Assembly: GCA_018417955.1 (NCBI GenBank)
Contig: JACTVC010000029.1
Location: 248,001-312,000 of the forward strand
Source of the DNA: Laccaria trichodermophora
Taxonomy: Eukaryota > Basidiomycota > Agaricomycetes > Agaricales > Hydnangiaceae
Direction: 5' to 3'
Length of the DNA stretch: 64,000 bases
Both the position numbers and the translations under genes were made by a program. The notes below the pieces were generated by a model. The model searched no databases. It saw only the letters and a list, made by a program, of their open reading frames with translations, and was not told the origin of the DNA. This document shows positions 10,733 through 22,353 of the stretch, one piece after another (the first letter of the stretch is position 1; each line of letters opens with the position of its first letter).

Positions 10733-12589
10733 GGAACGTATCGAGCTGGTTTTTTGAGTGAAACAGAGGTCCTTGAAATCAACGTGTGAGTGTGGGAGGG
10801 ATACTAATACCACGTACTGCTTGAAGCTGATCTGTTCTGGTTGATCTTTTTTTATACTCCGCCATCACTCACGTTTTACACTCACGTGGCATCGGGACTT
10901 TCACACTTTACTTTTTTCGACTTGTACAAGTGGCTACAAGGCGAAAAAGGCGGAAAAGCCGCAAGTTAAAAAGCCAGGCCAAAATTTCCAAAAAGTGGCT
11001 ATTGGCCAGCAAACAAGAAAGCTGAAAAAGCTGAAAAAAGTCAAAGAAAAGAGCAATTGAGGTAAAACTAGCAACTAAGGTGCAAATTTACTTGACTATG
11101 TAGTCTACCCAACGTCGCGGAAATCTACCTAGCTCAGAGAGATGCATCAAGAATCTGTCAGAGGGAAATTTATAAGAAGAATATTCAAGAACACACCAGA
11201 TTGCCACACCAGACTGCCGCAATCCATCGTCAACAAGGGTCCAAAACACAATGTGACTGCACACTATGATTTCAGTAGATGCAGCAGCACAGCGCACCCG
11301 CATAGTACATGCATTAGACCGAGCGGGGTAGAGGGGAAGGCTGGTAGATGAGAGTTGAAGATAGGATGTGATGTGGCGGTGTTTGGCTGTGTTGATCAAA
11401 TATTCAACTCACGTGGTGTTGCCATCAGTCGCCACGTCGTCTCTTCCTTCTTACCATCACCTCCACTTTGCCAACTTCTGCAAAACAGCAGCTATCCTCA
11501 GACGCTGTTTGCGGCTAAAGACGACACCACTCCTCAACGCTGTAGCATGACCTGTTCCATCCACGGACTGCCGGTACAGAGTGCTCCCCCCCTCTCACAG
11601 TGTGTGCCACTCAATTACTTGACAGCTCATGCCGTTTGTCGCTGAGAATCTGAAGGCAAGATAGGGGTGGAGTGGGTTTGAGGTAGATTAGTATTGTAAT
11701 TTGTTTGTAATCTGAGTGTTTCTCGAGATCTGCTAGGATGTCATATTTTCGGTAGATTAGCTTTCCAGCTTTTACACTTTTCAGCTGGTCACAAGCTAAA
11801 GAGCAGCTAAAAGCCAGAAAGTAAACTGTTAACTTGCTGATGTGCCGTTCACCTGTGGAACATTCAAACAAGTTTGAAGGTGGTAGGGAATTCTTTGTTC
11901 ATGTGATGTGATCACATGCGCACTTGTCGCCTTGCACCTGCAAGCCACTCCTTGTCTCTCTTCCTTCTTTATTGATCTCACAGCATGCTTGCAGTACACA
12001 CAGCTGCTCTTTTTTCTCCAGGAAGATGACCAACACTTGCATAACCAAGCCACTCATTCTCAGACATGCCCCGACCCTCTTGGGCTCACAGCTCCTCTTG
12101 GACATCAGCTTCTAGCCCTTTTTCTCTAGTCTCGGGCACCTCTTGTCAATGCTCCAAACTCTTTTTGTGCCCCCAGCAACTCGATCCTACAATCATCAGT
12201 AACCTGGTTTCATTCACGTGTGTTTCTAGACTAAGGGGCAACCGCCAACGCTCGAAACAATTCTGGCCTCAGTGTTCACAGCTCCATAGGCCTTGCTTTA
12301 CCCCTGCCAAGCTTAGTCCTGCTATAGCGGTACTGCTCCTCTTTGACAAGTCTGTCGCAGCTTTCCCAGCCAGTTCAGCTGTTTCTTCCTCACCAGAGGC
12401 TATATCCTCACATGCTACAGAGCTATCCTCCTTTTTTCATTAAGGTACCGAGCCACTGCTCCTCTCAGAGTCTACCGTACTGTCCCCCTTTGCAGTAACA
12501 TCACCTGTCTCCACTCCCACAATTTCTCTCCCCCATTCATCCATTTTTCTTCCCCTTAATCACCTGCCTTCACGTCTGAACTCAGACCC
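10733..12589. other. Gene-poor interval, probably 5' part of a dead retroelement
   Basis: About 10900-11080 is low-complexity, rich in 'aaaaagctg/aaaagcc'. About 11840-12560 translates in several frames to serine/threonine/proline-rich peptides lying directly before the RT-like frame. This could be the decayed first ORF of the element, but no domain is recognisable. Confidence 0.35.
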
Positions 12590-14150
12590 ACACATTAATG
12601 TGGCACCTGCTGACACCTCTTCACTTCTACGTGTGACATCAACACTGAGGAGGGATGCATGGGAATTTTTTCTCAAGGACTATCTGGATTGTGTTTTTGT
12701 GGATGCAATTTTACATATCATTGATCATGGTTGCGACATCGGGTTCTCAGGAGATCGGAACATCAGTCAATCATGCTCTAACTTATCAAGCGTGTTTCTG
12801 CACCCAGAAGCGATTGTTTCAGACATCAAGCTTCAGCTTTCACATGGTTGTGCTTCTGGCCCCTTTGATATGCCACCTCTTCCTAATTTTCGCAGTTCAC
12901 CCCTGGGCATTGCTACACACAAACATTCCAATAAGCTTCGCCGAATTCACCACCTATCATGGCCACATGGTTCCTCAGTCAACAACAGGATCCCAGATAG
13001 CGAAGCTTCAATTACCTATGACATGTTTCAGACTCCGTCTCTGACCTCATCAACTCTGGATGTGATTCGCTCATGATCAAACTTGATCTGGAGCAAGCAT
13101 TTCGTCATATTCCTGTACGTCCCCTTGACTGGCCTCTTCTTGGCTTTATGTGGCTTGGAGCTTTTTTCTATGAAAAGTTTCTTACATTTGGAGCTTGATC
13201 TGCTCCCTATATTCTCAACCTCTTTGCAGAAGCCCTTCATTGGATCTTGCAACATCATCTTCCAGCATTTATCCACCACTACCTAGATGATTTCCTACAG
13301 ATCTTCGCACCACAAACCCCTCTCAACATCGCTGATGCTGCTCTTGAATGGACACATTCATTAGCTGATTCGCTTGGCCTACGTTTCCAGGATTCCAAAG
13401 TGGAAGGCCCCACTACCTGCCTAGAATTCCTTGGAATTGAACTTGACTCTCATGTAATGGAGGCACACTTACCTCTCAGAAAACTAGAGTTCCTCTCTTC
13501 TCTCTTATCCCAGTGGAAGTCCAAGACACACCGTACCTTGCTCAAACTTCAAGAGCTCACTGGATATCTGCAATTTTGCTCTCAGGTGATTCCATACTTC
13601 CGTGCCTTCCTCCGCTCCTTCTTTGATTTCACCTCAACATTCAAATCTGATTTTTCTCATCGCTGAATTCCTTGGAGTACCCAATGTGATCTCAAGTGGT
13701 GGATTACATACTCCTCTTCTTGGAATGGCATTCACTTTGTGGCTCCGACTTGCCCCATCATTCACATATACACTGATGCAAGCAGTACAAAAGGTGCAGG
13801 TGGTGTTTTCAACTCAAGCTGGTTTTCAATTCAGATCCCACGATGATACTCTAAACACGACATCAAGTGGAAAGAGTTTTATGCAGTAATCCATGCCATC
13901 CTATGCTGGGGTCCTGAATTCCGTCATAAACACATCATCTTTCACACTGATAACACCAATGTTTACTCAGCAATCAAAGAACTATCAATTTGGTCATCTC
14001 CCATGATGGAATTAGTTCATATTCTTGGTCTGGCAAGCATACTTGACTTTAATTTCACCCCAGACTGGATCCCCACCGAACAGAACACCCTAGCTGATGC
14101 AGCTTCTCGATTCCAGTTCAAGCTCCTTTTCTCCTTGGCACCTTACCTCT
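12590..14150 (+). mobile_element. Degenerate retroelement: reverse transcriptase plus RNase H
   Basis: The reading passes through several frames. 12600-13072 carries a conserved pre-RT region (GCDIGFSGDRN; PLPNFRSSPLG; RRIHHLSWPHG). From 13073 in another frame come RT motifs IKLDLEQAFRHIPVRP, then SAPYIFNLFAEALHWIL and HYLDDFLQIF. Near 13770-14130 RNase H-like segments follow (IYTDASSTKGAGG; HIIFHTDNTNVYSAI; LADAASRFQ). Breaks: a frame change near 13073, TGA at 13196 where the family has a sense codon, TGA at 13664-13666 and more stops later. The element is dead. This RT type is widespread in mushroom genomes and resembles DIRS/Ngaro-like elements, but I found no tyrosine recombinase, integrase or paired terminal repeats, so the class is unsettled. 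Confidence 0.85.
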
Positions 14151-14866
14151 CTCACAAACCAAGTCCCAAGGTATTATCACCCAAATCTCTCAAAACCAAT
14201 CCTCTCCCACCCTCCCATCACCTTACCATTGTGACAATGTCTGTTTTCCCTTGGCTGCTTCACAGTTCGCCTCTCCCAGTCTTCCAGCCTTTCAAGGCTG
14301 TCTGTTCCTGGCCCATGTTTGCTGCCATGGGTGTTCGGATTCAGAAAATATCTGCACCTGTGGCAGTAGCCAGTCATCCACTTTAGACCACAACATGACG
14401 TTGTTCACCAGACCGAAGCAGAAGGATAGACACCTACCTTGGATGACCACTAGCACCACAATGACAAGGGTGCAGATGAGTCCATTGCAAACTTGCCTTC
14501 CTCGCCTTCCTATCATGTGCCTTGTGCACTGATTTGAAATTTTGTTTCATCATGGGCCAGATGTACAGTCTCTCGCCGAATAATGATGAGCCTGAAATCT
14601 GGAGCACGTGAAGGCAAGGCAGAGTGATAGAGAGTGATAGCTGAAGGACTGCGTAAGAGGAAGATCAATCATTACTTTTCTGCCCTCCTCTTCGCTTTCA
14701 TATTGCTGTCAGACACTACTTGCCATGACGGCCGTCGTGTAGCACCTCAGGCTATACACTGAATAGTTTACTTGGGGTAACTCACTGGCAGGGTTCAGTG
14801 CAACTTGCAAGTCAGTCCATTCTCAGCCCTTCAAGAGGATGAAGAAGGGATTTCATGGATTTTTGA
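14151..14866. other. 3' flank of the retroelement, no gene seen
   Basis: Cysteine- and serine-rich translations around 14250-14530 have no recognisable domain. No terminal repeat could be matched to the 5' side. Confidence 0.35.
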
Positions 14867-15234
14867 TCAGTCAATGGGGATTGGCTCCAAATGATTGGGC
14901 GGCACTGTAAACTTGAAGTGCGTTCGCTTGCAGTTGTCGTTTTTGAGAATTGTGATTGCTGAGGGCGATGACAGGTAGTATGCCTTGTCAGTCTTACTAT
15001 GATCTCGGTAAAAGCCCACCAGGACGGTATATCTATTACCTTTTTCTTTCAACACCAACTTACACACAGTAGACCAAACCTGGCTATCAACCCATCCATG
15101 ATGGTAAGCCCCGTTTCAAAATTCCTCCTCTCTCCCCCATATTCACACATGTGCATGACCAGCGCCAGGTACTCTTTCCCTCTGCCAACGGCGCAGATGT
15201 TAGATGGAACCACATCTGTACAAATCCCTCCCAT
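14867..15234 (-). pseudogene. Broken coding fragment of unknown family
   Basis: Two minus-strand frames look protein-like and are adjacent but out of phase: 15234-15085 (VVPSNICAVGRGKEYLALVM, then NFETGLTIMDG) and about 15100-14867 (WVDSQVWSTVCKLVLKEKGN, then LVGFYRDHSKTDKAYYLSSP). No good splice pair joins them near 15085, so a frameshift is the simplest reading. I do not recognise the family. Confidence 0.35.
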
Positions 15235-17216
15235 CTCGCAAACTCGGAGAATCTATTCTGGACAAGCGCCCTCCGAATCAGGAGCATACATTACACTCGG
15301 ATGGGTGCACTTCAGTGAACTAGTTTCTGGTCCCGAAACTTCTGAGTCTTCTTGCATCCTCCGTCTTTTCTCTCAGTGACTCTGGAATTCTTAGCTGCTC
15401 ACATGTAGTCTCAATAACCTGGTCTTATTCAGTATAAAGGATCACGATAGGGATGATTTAGGGGGCAACAATGCTTGATGCTGATGCCTAACTCCAACTG
15501 TGGGGTTGCCATTGTAGGCGCCGTTCTGTGGCACAGTTGTGCACCCACTATAACCATGTTTATAGTTTGTTGTTATGGGAGAACTTTCTTCGCCACAAGG
15601 GAACAAGTAAGTCTCTCTGCTCTCCTATGATTCTGGTTCTATGTGTTGAGAGTTTTTAGTTCTCCCAATTCTCACTAGATGGGGAGCTTGACTTGAAATT
15701 CGCCTCTTCACAAATTATCTGGCCATATAATCTTTGTTCTGGTAAACCGAACGTAATTTTGCCAGAATCTGGACTCTTGGATGTCACACCCTCAGTACAA
15801 GGTAAATCCACAGCAGCAGTTTCACAAATCGAAGGAAACTTTGAAACATAGATCACCTATGGACAGCAATATTTTGTGTGCAGCCGTTGATGTGTCTACA
15901 AAAACCAGATGGCAGAAAAGAACAACATACCACGTTGCCTCAAGAATTTTGAAAACTCCTAGCAATGCTGTTTTAGAAGAGAAAGTGGTTGCTATTACAT
16001 GTGAGTCGCCACTTTGTCGCTTATGCTTACACCTCAGTGCACTACTAGTAATCTTTTTGCCACGAGCAATTTAAACTGTGGAGGTCGATCAGCGGCATCA
16101 GGCGCTCAAGCATTCAATTTGTGCAAATGTAGAACAAATGTCCTTTAAAAATGTGGACAGTAGCCATTTTCATTATCAATTTTTGACTCCATTTCTGCCA
16201 TTTGGTCTGAGAATTCTTGAAGTTCCGAACGAGTTCCGAACACAACTTCATCTCTTTATTTAATTTATTACACTCCTCGGATTGACGACATGGTAGCGAA
16301 GTCTATGCCTTTCTTCATGCACTCCATATCATTGGTGTGCCAGTCAACCAGTTAGGGTTTGAGTTGCATTCAGCCAAAATCATTAGCACTGCCGTAAACG
16401 CGGTCAAAATTGTTATCGAACATTGGCACGTGTGGCATAACCCGCAGAATCTGCCTTGTTTTCCTATCAGGACATGTATTTTGCATGAATATGGTTTCTG
16501 TGTGCAGGCGTATGATTGGGGGACGTAAAAGTGATTTAATGGCTTACCCGGCCCTTCCGCAGCCTCAAGAAAGCAAAAAAAAAAAAAATAGATCGAGGAT
16601 TGGAATCTAAGGCCTAAAGTTAAGTTCGACCCAGAGATTGGCATAAGTCTCACCGACCCTAATTTCCAAGCGATGCGGTCAATATACCCGAATTCAACTA
16701 GGAATTCCCCTTGAACTTTAAATGAGTCACCGCAGCAGCACTGTAGCAGGTCGGTTTTCCCAAGTTACATTTAAAGGGTGCTGCGGAGTCATGGCGGTCC
16801 GAGTTCAAACGCTATTTCTTGGCTTGGTTGAAGTACACGACCTGTCAAGTTATGTTTTGAGAGGTGTTACATATGACGTGCGCAGCGCGCAGTCTTGCAG
16901 TGACGGGCATTTCGTAATGACGAGGAGACCCACAGGGGACCATCTAGAAGAAATGGATCTGGTATGATTAAGAGATGCGACATTGAGTCGAATAAGGGAG
17001 GTCTGCAAATGAGAAAGAACCTTATCGACATTATCAAGATCGTGACATGAAAGTTTTTTCCCTTAATCCCGAATGGAATGTTGGGCCAGAGGTCAGTCAT
17101 TCTGCTGGTAGTGGCAACGTTGTGGAGATAAAAATCAGAGGGTCTGAGATTATAAGAAAGAAAGTCAGAAAGTGTCCCTTAACCGCCAGCTTTGCCTCCG
17201 ATGCCTCGTGGGGTCG
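15235..17216. other. Gene-poor region with one coding-like fragment
   Basis: About 15665-15838 plus strand reads FSLDGELDLKFASSQ ... KPNVILPESGLLDV ... then a stop, and 15850-15995 continues in another frame (MDSNILCAAVDVS ... VLEEKVVAIT). It is probably debris of one gene. A 14-15 base A-run lies near 16575. Nothing else is supportable. Confidence 0.35.
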
Positions 17217-17557
17217 CTAGAGAGGTGGGGGTGGTCGCAGTGCGCACAGTAAGCGCCAGGTCGCACTGAACGCCCATTCTTCCTCCTGAACATCGGTGTA
17301 TACGTAAGCAGCGAGGGGAAACAGCGCCACAAAATCCTCGGTACCTAGACAGGTGGGGTAAGGTACCTGGAAGTTGGACGGAGGGCGGGGTAACCCAGGT
17401 AACTTAGGTCCCAGATGCATATCAGGCAGCTGTTTGTCAAACGACCTCAAGGCAAACATAGGATCGCCCACAACCTGATAAAAGAGAAAAAAGAGTATGA
17501 TAATGCTGCATGACAGGGAGAGATTACATATTGGACATCCAACAACTCCCCAACCTA
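17217..17557 (-). other. Unassigned minus-strand frame downstream of Lunapark
   Basis: A possible two-exon frame reads VGELLDVQY, a 53 bp intron (gtaatc...atcag), then VVGDPMFALRSFDKQLPDMH and on to a stop at 17217. No ATG or family is recognisable. It begins only about 20 bp after the Lunapark stop, so it may be part of that gene's 3' UTR or a remnant of another gene. Confidence 0.3.
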
Positions 17558-17578
17558 CAGATCGACATTCGAATTCCC

Positions 17579-18842
17579 CTATGAATCAACGTCCATGTTA
17601 GCTGAGCTGGGAGCGTCCACGGTTGGTGGATCGTTCCCTGGTTGTTGCGACGGGGATAGTTGGATGGGATGAGCAGTTATACCCTCATTCATTGGGGACG
17701 AGGTCGGAGAGCTGGCAGGCGATATTTGGCTAAGTCGTGCTTGCCTCTTCGACCGCATCGAAGGGTTAAAGTGATTACACTTCATACACAAGTATTCTGA
17801 GAAGCAGGACGTTGGATAAGATATGCGGGCAAAAAAGGAAAACATACGCGCATCCTCCCACATGCTCTCCTTCACCAAACCGTTGTGGGCGAAGCATTTT
17901 TCGCAGATTAGTGCGTATCGAGAACTTGGAGAGACATTGTATTGCTCGTCGTCACCTAACAACTTGTCGGCCAGCTTGTCATACCACTGTTTTCGCGGCG
18001 GTGTTGCCGCAAATGGTGGCGACATAACCTCTGTTAAGGGATTAAAAAATGAGCAAGTACGAGGGGGGCAAGGCGCACGAGCAAGACGAGGGTTTACACC
18101 AGAGGCTTGTCCCAAATTTGGTTGTTGGGGGACGGGTTGGCGAATCGGGGTAAAAGGTAGGCCAGGAGCGTTCTGGCTGGGGAGAGTTCGTGGAATGACG
18201 GGGGTGTTGGTCGGAGTTGAGTCGTCGTAACGTTGAAGAAGATCTCGTGTGGAATAGTAATTTGTTTTCTTCTTTATCTCCTCTACCTTGGTCCTCCGCT
18301 CTTTCATCAGCAGTTGAACCGTTTTCTCTGAATCCAACGTGAGATTCACGATAGTAATGCACCGTCAGAAAACGGACCTTCTGCGTCTCCTTTTCGTTTA
18401 TACCAAATCTGGACGATCCTCCGAATGAACAAAATGCTAGGTGACGATCAAGATGAGCAACCGATAATGCACCACTGATCAGACGAATAACGCACACGAT
18501 AGGCCCAATAAGTACTGGAAACGCCTTAACCGCTCTTTCCAGCCCCACGCTCCTCGCACCCCTGCTATCCCGAATTTGTGGAAGGTACTCCACGTACCAC
18601 AGACTGACGTACGCCACCCACGTTGCCAGTGTGTACAATGTAACCAATAACGTTGCCCGCCGCTCGCGCAGTCTAATCTCGGACAGCTTCACCTGGCGCT
18701 TCTTGATGTCATCCGCGAGGTTTGACAGAACGGTCTCGTAATCTTCCTCTTTCTGCTGTTAAAAGAAAAAAGTTACACCCAAAACCCTTAGTTGAAACGA
18801 ACAAGGATTTACCTTAGCAAAAAGACGGCTGAAGAGCGACAT
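17579..18842 (-). CDS. LNP1: Lunapark, ER three-way-junction protein
   Basis: Five exons (18842-18813, 18755-18496, 18436-18378, 18327-17848, 17796-17579) give 348 residues. Features in order: start MSLFSRLFAK; a short coiled region; two hydrophobic segments (about 44-65, ATLLVTLYTLATWVAYVSLW, and 89-109, FPVLIGPIVILFIRRIVQIW); the coiled-coil EEKTVQLLMKERRTKVEEIK; YYSTRDLLQRYDD; a proline-rich linker; and a four-cysteine zinc ribbon (YALICEKCFAHNGL and YLCMKCNHFNP, about 252-287). This is the Lunapark layout. The protein sits in the ER membrane and stabilises three-way tubule junctions, with the zinc ribbon in dimer formation. A 69 bp in-frame stretch within exon 4 (near 18023-18091) has intron-like ends and may be an optional intron. 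Length and motifs are normal; I see no damage. Confidence 0.93.
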
Positions 18843-19653
18843 CGTCGTACAAATTTGCCCTGGCGTTGTAGGATTCCAGTGAAAAAGGGATCGTTTGAGC
18901 TCAGACTCGTGGTGGATGCATGAAAGCAAGTGGCATGAACAGTTGTGACGTGGATGTCAGGTGTTGTGACTTGTCACACCCATTTTCTCCAACCACGACC
19001 ATGTTCACCGAGGATATGGCGCTTCTCATCACTGAACTCAAGTATGGTGAGTTATGCTGTATTTTTATACGCGTTCTCCATCGCATTTCATTGTAAGGAA
19101 AGGAACAGCCTGCCTCTGGGCCCCATGACTTGGAACTGGCTTCTGTTTCACGGCTGTGTACGTGCTGCCCGCAGGTTAGCAGAGGTGTACTCCTCGAACG
19201 ATGCCCAAGATAGCCCTGTTCTCATAATAGAATCATCAGCGAAAGTGGTGACCCCAAGTATAGCGTTCGTTTTGGCGCCGCGAGGATCAAAAAAGCCTCA
19301 TTAACTTCTGCACCATATGACCCCAACTTCTCCGCACGACGGACCGTACCGATGCCTCCGGTCTAAAGGTGATCGCGCGCAAGTCGTTATTGAATACGCC
19401 CCCAGGGAATGATGACGACCGACATCGGTGTTTCATTATACACGGTCTCCGACCTCTATCTTCTCCACTATACCAGCGAGGAGCCATTATTCCGTGCATC
19501 CAGGCGGAGGACCACCCTTTTGGCGTGCTGATCTAATCTCGTCCGAAATTACATCACGCTTCTTTATCTTTCCTTTGTTCAGTGCAATCGGAACTTCCCA
19601 GCATAAGAACCTCTCGGAACGCCTCACTTCTGGCGTCCCTGATCAATTTGTGT
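18843..19653. other. Intergenic region, weak coding hints only
   Basis: A possible plus-strand start at 19001 (MFTEDMALLITELKYG, then a GT donor) leads to about 40 residues before the frame fails. No family is recognised. It may be the fading 3' side of the minus-strand gene that follows or unrelated. Confidence 0.3.
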
Positions 19654-21792
19654 TCAATTCGAGTCGTAATAATCCACACAACCTCCCTTAGGCATCTGGA
19701 CATGAGTCATGTCCAACGTCAATTGCTCAACCACACCAAGCCGCTCACCCAAAGCCCTTCGTAAATGCAGTTCAATCAAATGACGTCGACCTTTGCACCA
19801 AGCGCTGGAAGGGCTTTGGGTCAAATTGAACAACCCCCTATCACCCTTCTCGACTCGTAAGGACTCCGTAAGGCTTTCACGCCAAGCCCACTGCTTGCGG
19901 GGGTCCACTTTATTGGCAACCGAACATGGCGGGGATAGTTCGTAATCACCCCTTTACCTTCTTGGTGCATTCCACATGGATCCGCTCGCGCCTGGCGCTC
20001 TTGACAATCCACCGACCTCTCAGCTCCGCCAAGGACGAAGGTATTCGGATTTTAACAGCCAGGTTTTGGGTTCTCCGGATCAGCGAGGCGCATTTTTTTT
20101 CAAATCCAGCTTCTTTCCAACTCCGAGCACGGTCTCACCTTGGAGAGTTACGACGTCAACTTCCTCCATAAACTCAAGTTAAGGGTATGTCCCCCGCCCT
20201 CTACGGAGCTTACCTTAGGACTTGCATACGTTGAAAGTCGTGCAATGATCGTATTTGGCACTTTCCTATTATCGTATTGCCTAATTCGTAATCTTACGGG
20301 GTTAAATGTCGGGAAATTGCAGGTGATCAAGCAGATAAAACACAGCATACAAGATAACTGCACAGGAATCAGAGATCAGAACTGCGTACGTACTTCCAAG
20401 TTGTCCTGGTAATGGTAAAATCAATCTTTTCAGCGCTCATAAAAAGTCGTATAATTGCTCCACGGTGGAGACCAAGTGAAGACTGGGACAAGTACCGCAG
20501 TCCTCCATTTCGAGACTCGAAATCGCGGTTGATAATTTGTCCTCGTCGGCCTTGAAAAAGAAACGAATCCCGAGTGATTTTTTTAAACGTGGCTTACCAT
20601 TGATAGGGTGAAACATCGAGAGCACCGCTTTACATCTATCGAGGTTTAATTTGATTTTTGGAGTTACTTACGCGGTTCGCAGTAACCTGCAACATTCTCC
20701 AACATTATTTCCAGCGAGGGCGGTGAAGATACCGACAAGTTGACTTTGTGACTGGTGATGGCAACTGCCAATTGATATTGCCACCGCATATACAAAAAAA
20801 ACGCCGCAGATCTGACTCGAGACAAAGATTGCAGTAACATGAAGGTTGGTACCTTTAGAGCTCTGAAAGTGACCAGTCGGACGCAAATTTAAAATCAGTC
20901 TAAGCAGAGTTGTTATGTCCCAAAGCCTTCAAAAAACAACAGACAAATCAGATGTTCCGCCGTGTTCAGGGCCTCTTTCTTCTCCGACCACCATGGGCCG
21001 TGGGATCTCGAAGCACGTTCATATGACAATCGCCAGTGATCCATCAGGTGGAGCTCTGCCCAGAAGAAGGTCCAATGAATGCGGCTGGTATGAACCGGAT
21101 GCCACGCCGATTCAGCTCTTCTCTAGCCGCTTCTTTTCCACAGCCTTCAGAATGACTCGTTCTGTTTGTCAAACGTTATTTCCAAAATTATGGGTACCTG
21201 ATGGTGGTTGCTATATTTGGGACAAGGCGCGTCCGAGTTCATGTTCAATTTGACCATCGTCGAGGTAGTACTTGACGATGGCGGAAAAGGTAGCACCCTT
21301 ATCGTGCTGCCCATGCCAACAAAGGATGAAGGTTGCAGAATCCTTCAAGTATGGACAACGCACAGTCACACGGATTGTTTTTTGTTGGAAACTAAGCCGT
21401 ATAGGTTATTCACGTTGTTGAATTTTTCCTTTCCAGCGCAGCTACTTTTGCACACCTTTGGGCGGCGCCAAAGAAGCTGCGGTTGGCCTTATGCTCCTGC
21501 CTTGGTATTCCTCCCTATCCAAAAATCATGACTCAGCTGACAGCCGCAGCGCGATTGAAAGGGTAATGAGCCATTTTGAGGAGAGCAAAACACCAAGCGA
21601 GGCTCATTCATGTCCCCGCAGCAAGTAAGTAGAGTGATTGATTTGCTACCTCGTGGTAGTACTCTCGATTCACGCCCGCCACGTTCCGCAGAATGATGAG
21701 GTTGAGTCGGAAAGAAATGTAGCGTCGTTTCGCCTCTATTCGGCTCTGCGAGCGCGTGCAATGCTTGGAAGGTGTGTTACTTCAAAATTCAT
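19654..21792 (-). pseudogene. Multi-exon gene or young pseudogene, unknown family
   Basis: Many exon-like pieces on the minus strand keep frame across short introns. Clear ones: 21792-21781 plus 21745-21650 (MNFE; SRIEAKRRYISFRLNLIIL; VNREYYHE), about 21410-21260 (IRVTVRCPYLKDSATFILCW; FSAIVKYYLDDGQIEHELGR), about 21165-21070 (EGCGKEAAREELNRRGIRFI), about 21060-20930 (LMDHWRLSYERASRSHGPWW), the 20.9-20.15 kb exons, and the last ones about 20050-19654 (DPRKQWAWRESLTESLRVEK; WCKGRRHLIELHLRRALGER) ending at a stop at 19654. Near 21060 the frame changes by one without a splice pair, which suggests a frameshift. Several middle exons read plausibly in two frames. I cannot name the family or prove it is intact. 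Confidence 0.5.
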
Positions 21793-22311
21793 TTTGAGAA
21801 CATCTCTTCGATGGACCTTTGCTAGGTTCTTCTCGCGGATGAATTAGGACGCCAATCCCCCTGAATCGCAGCAAGATTTCATTGGAACTTCTCCTGAACA
21901 ATCAACGCCTTTCCTTCCCACATTTGGGAGGCTAAACGCAAGATGCCGATTCGGCCGTCGGTAGGGGGGGATTTGGTCCTTACGTCACGGAACCCATAAT
22001 CGTATTTCCTTTCCAGCCCTGTGATCTACATCAATCTGGTGAACCTTGTTTCGTTCGAGTGGTTCGGGAGGCCATGAGCCGGAAATAGACAAATAGGACG
22101 CTCTTTTCATTGCTCTTCACACATACTTAGGGCGGTCTTCAACTCCACAACGAATTCGGGGCAGAAACTGTCGCTGGACAATTGCCAAACGGTTGGCTTG
22201 TAGGAAGATCGTCACTAGCTCAGATCTCAAGGGACCCTGGATCTTGAATCTCGATTCAGATACTACCGTACTCGGTGACACCAATTTGGCACCGAACCTT
22301 TTGGTGAATGG

Positions 22312-22318
22312 TATATAA
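22312..22318 (+). promoter_or_regulatory. TATA box of the GATA gene
   Basis: 'tatataaac' lies about 40 bp before the ATG at 22354, so transcription would start close to the start codon with a very short leader. Confidence 0.55.
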
Positions 22319-22353
22319 ACGAACGAGGCGTTTCACTCACGATCTTTTGCAGC

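Noticed and set aside
18042..18692. A 216-residue minus-strand frame covering the Lunapark N-terminal half
   Set aside because: It reads through two introns; only the part before 18496 is Lunapark. The spliced frame restores ILFIRRIVQIWYKRKG and EEKTVQLLMKERR.
19741..19820. Hairpin 'acccaaagccctt' / 'aagggctttgggt' as a regulatory element
   Set aside because: It lies inside a coding exon of the unknown gene (both arms encode amino acids), so chance or codon effects are likelier.
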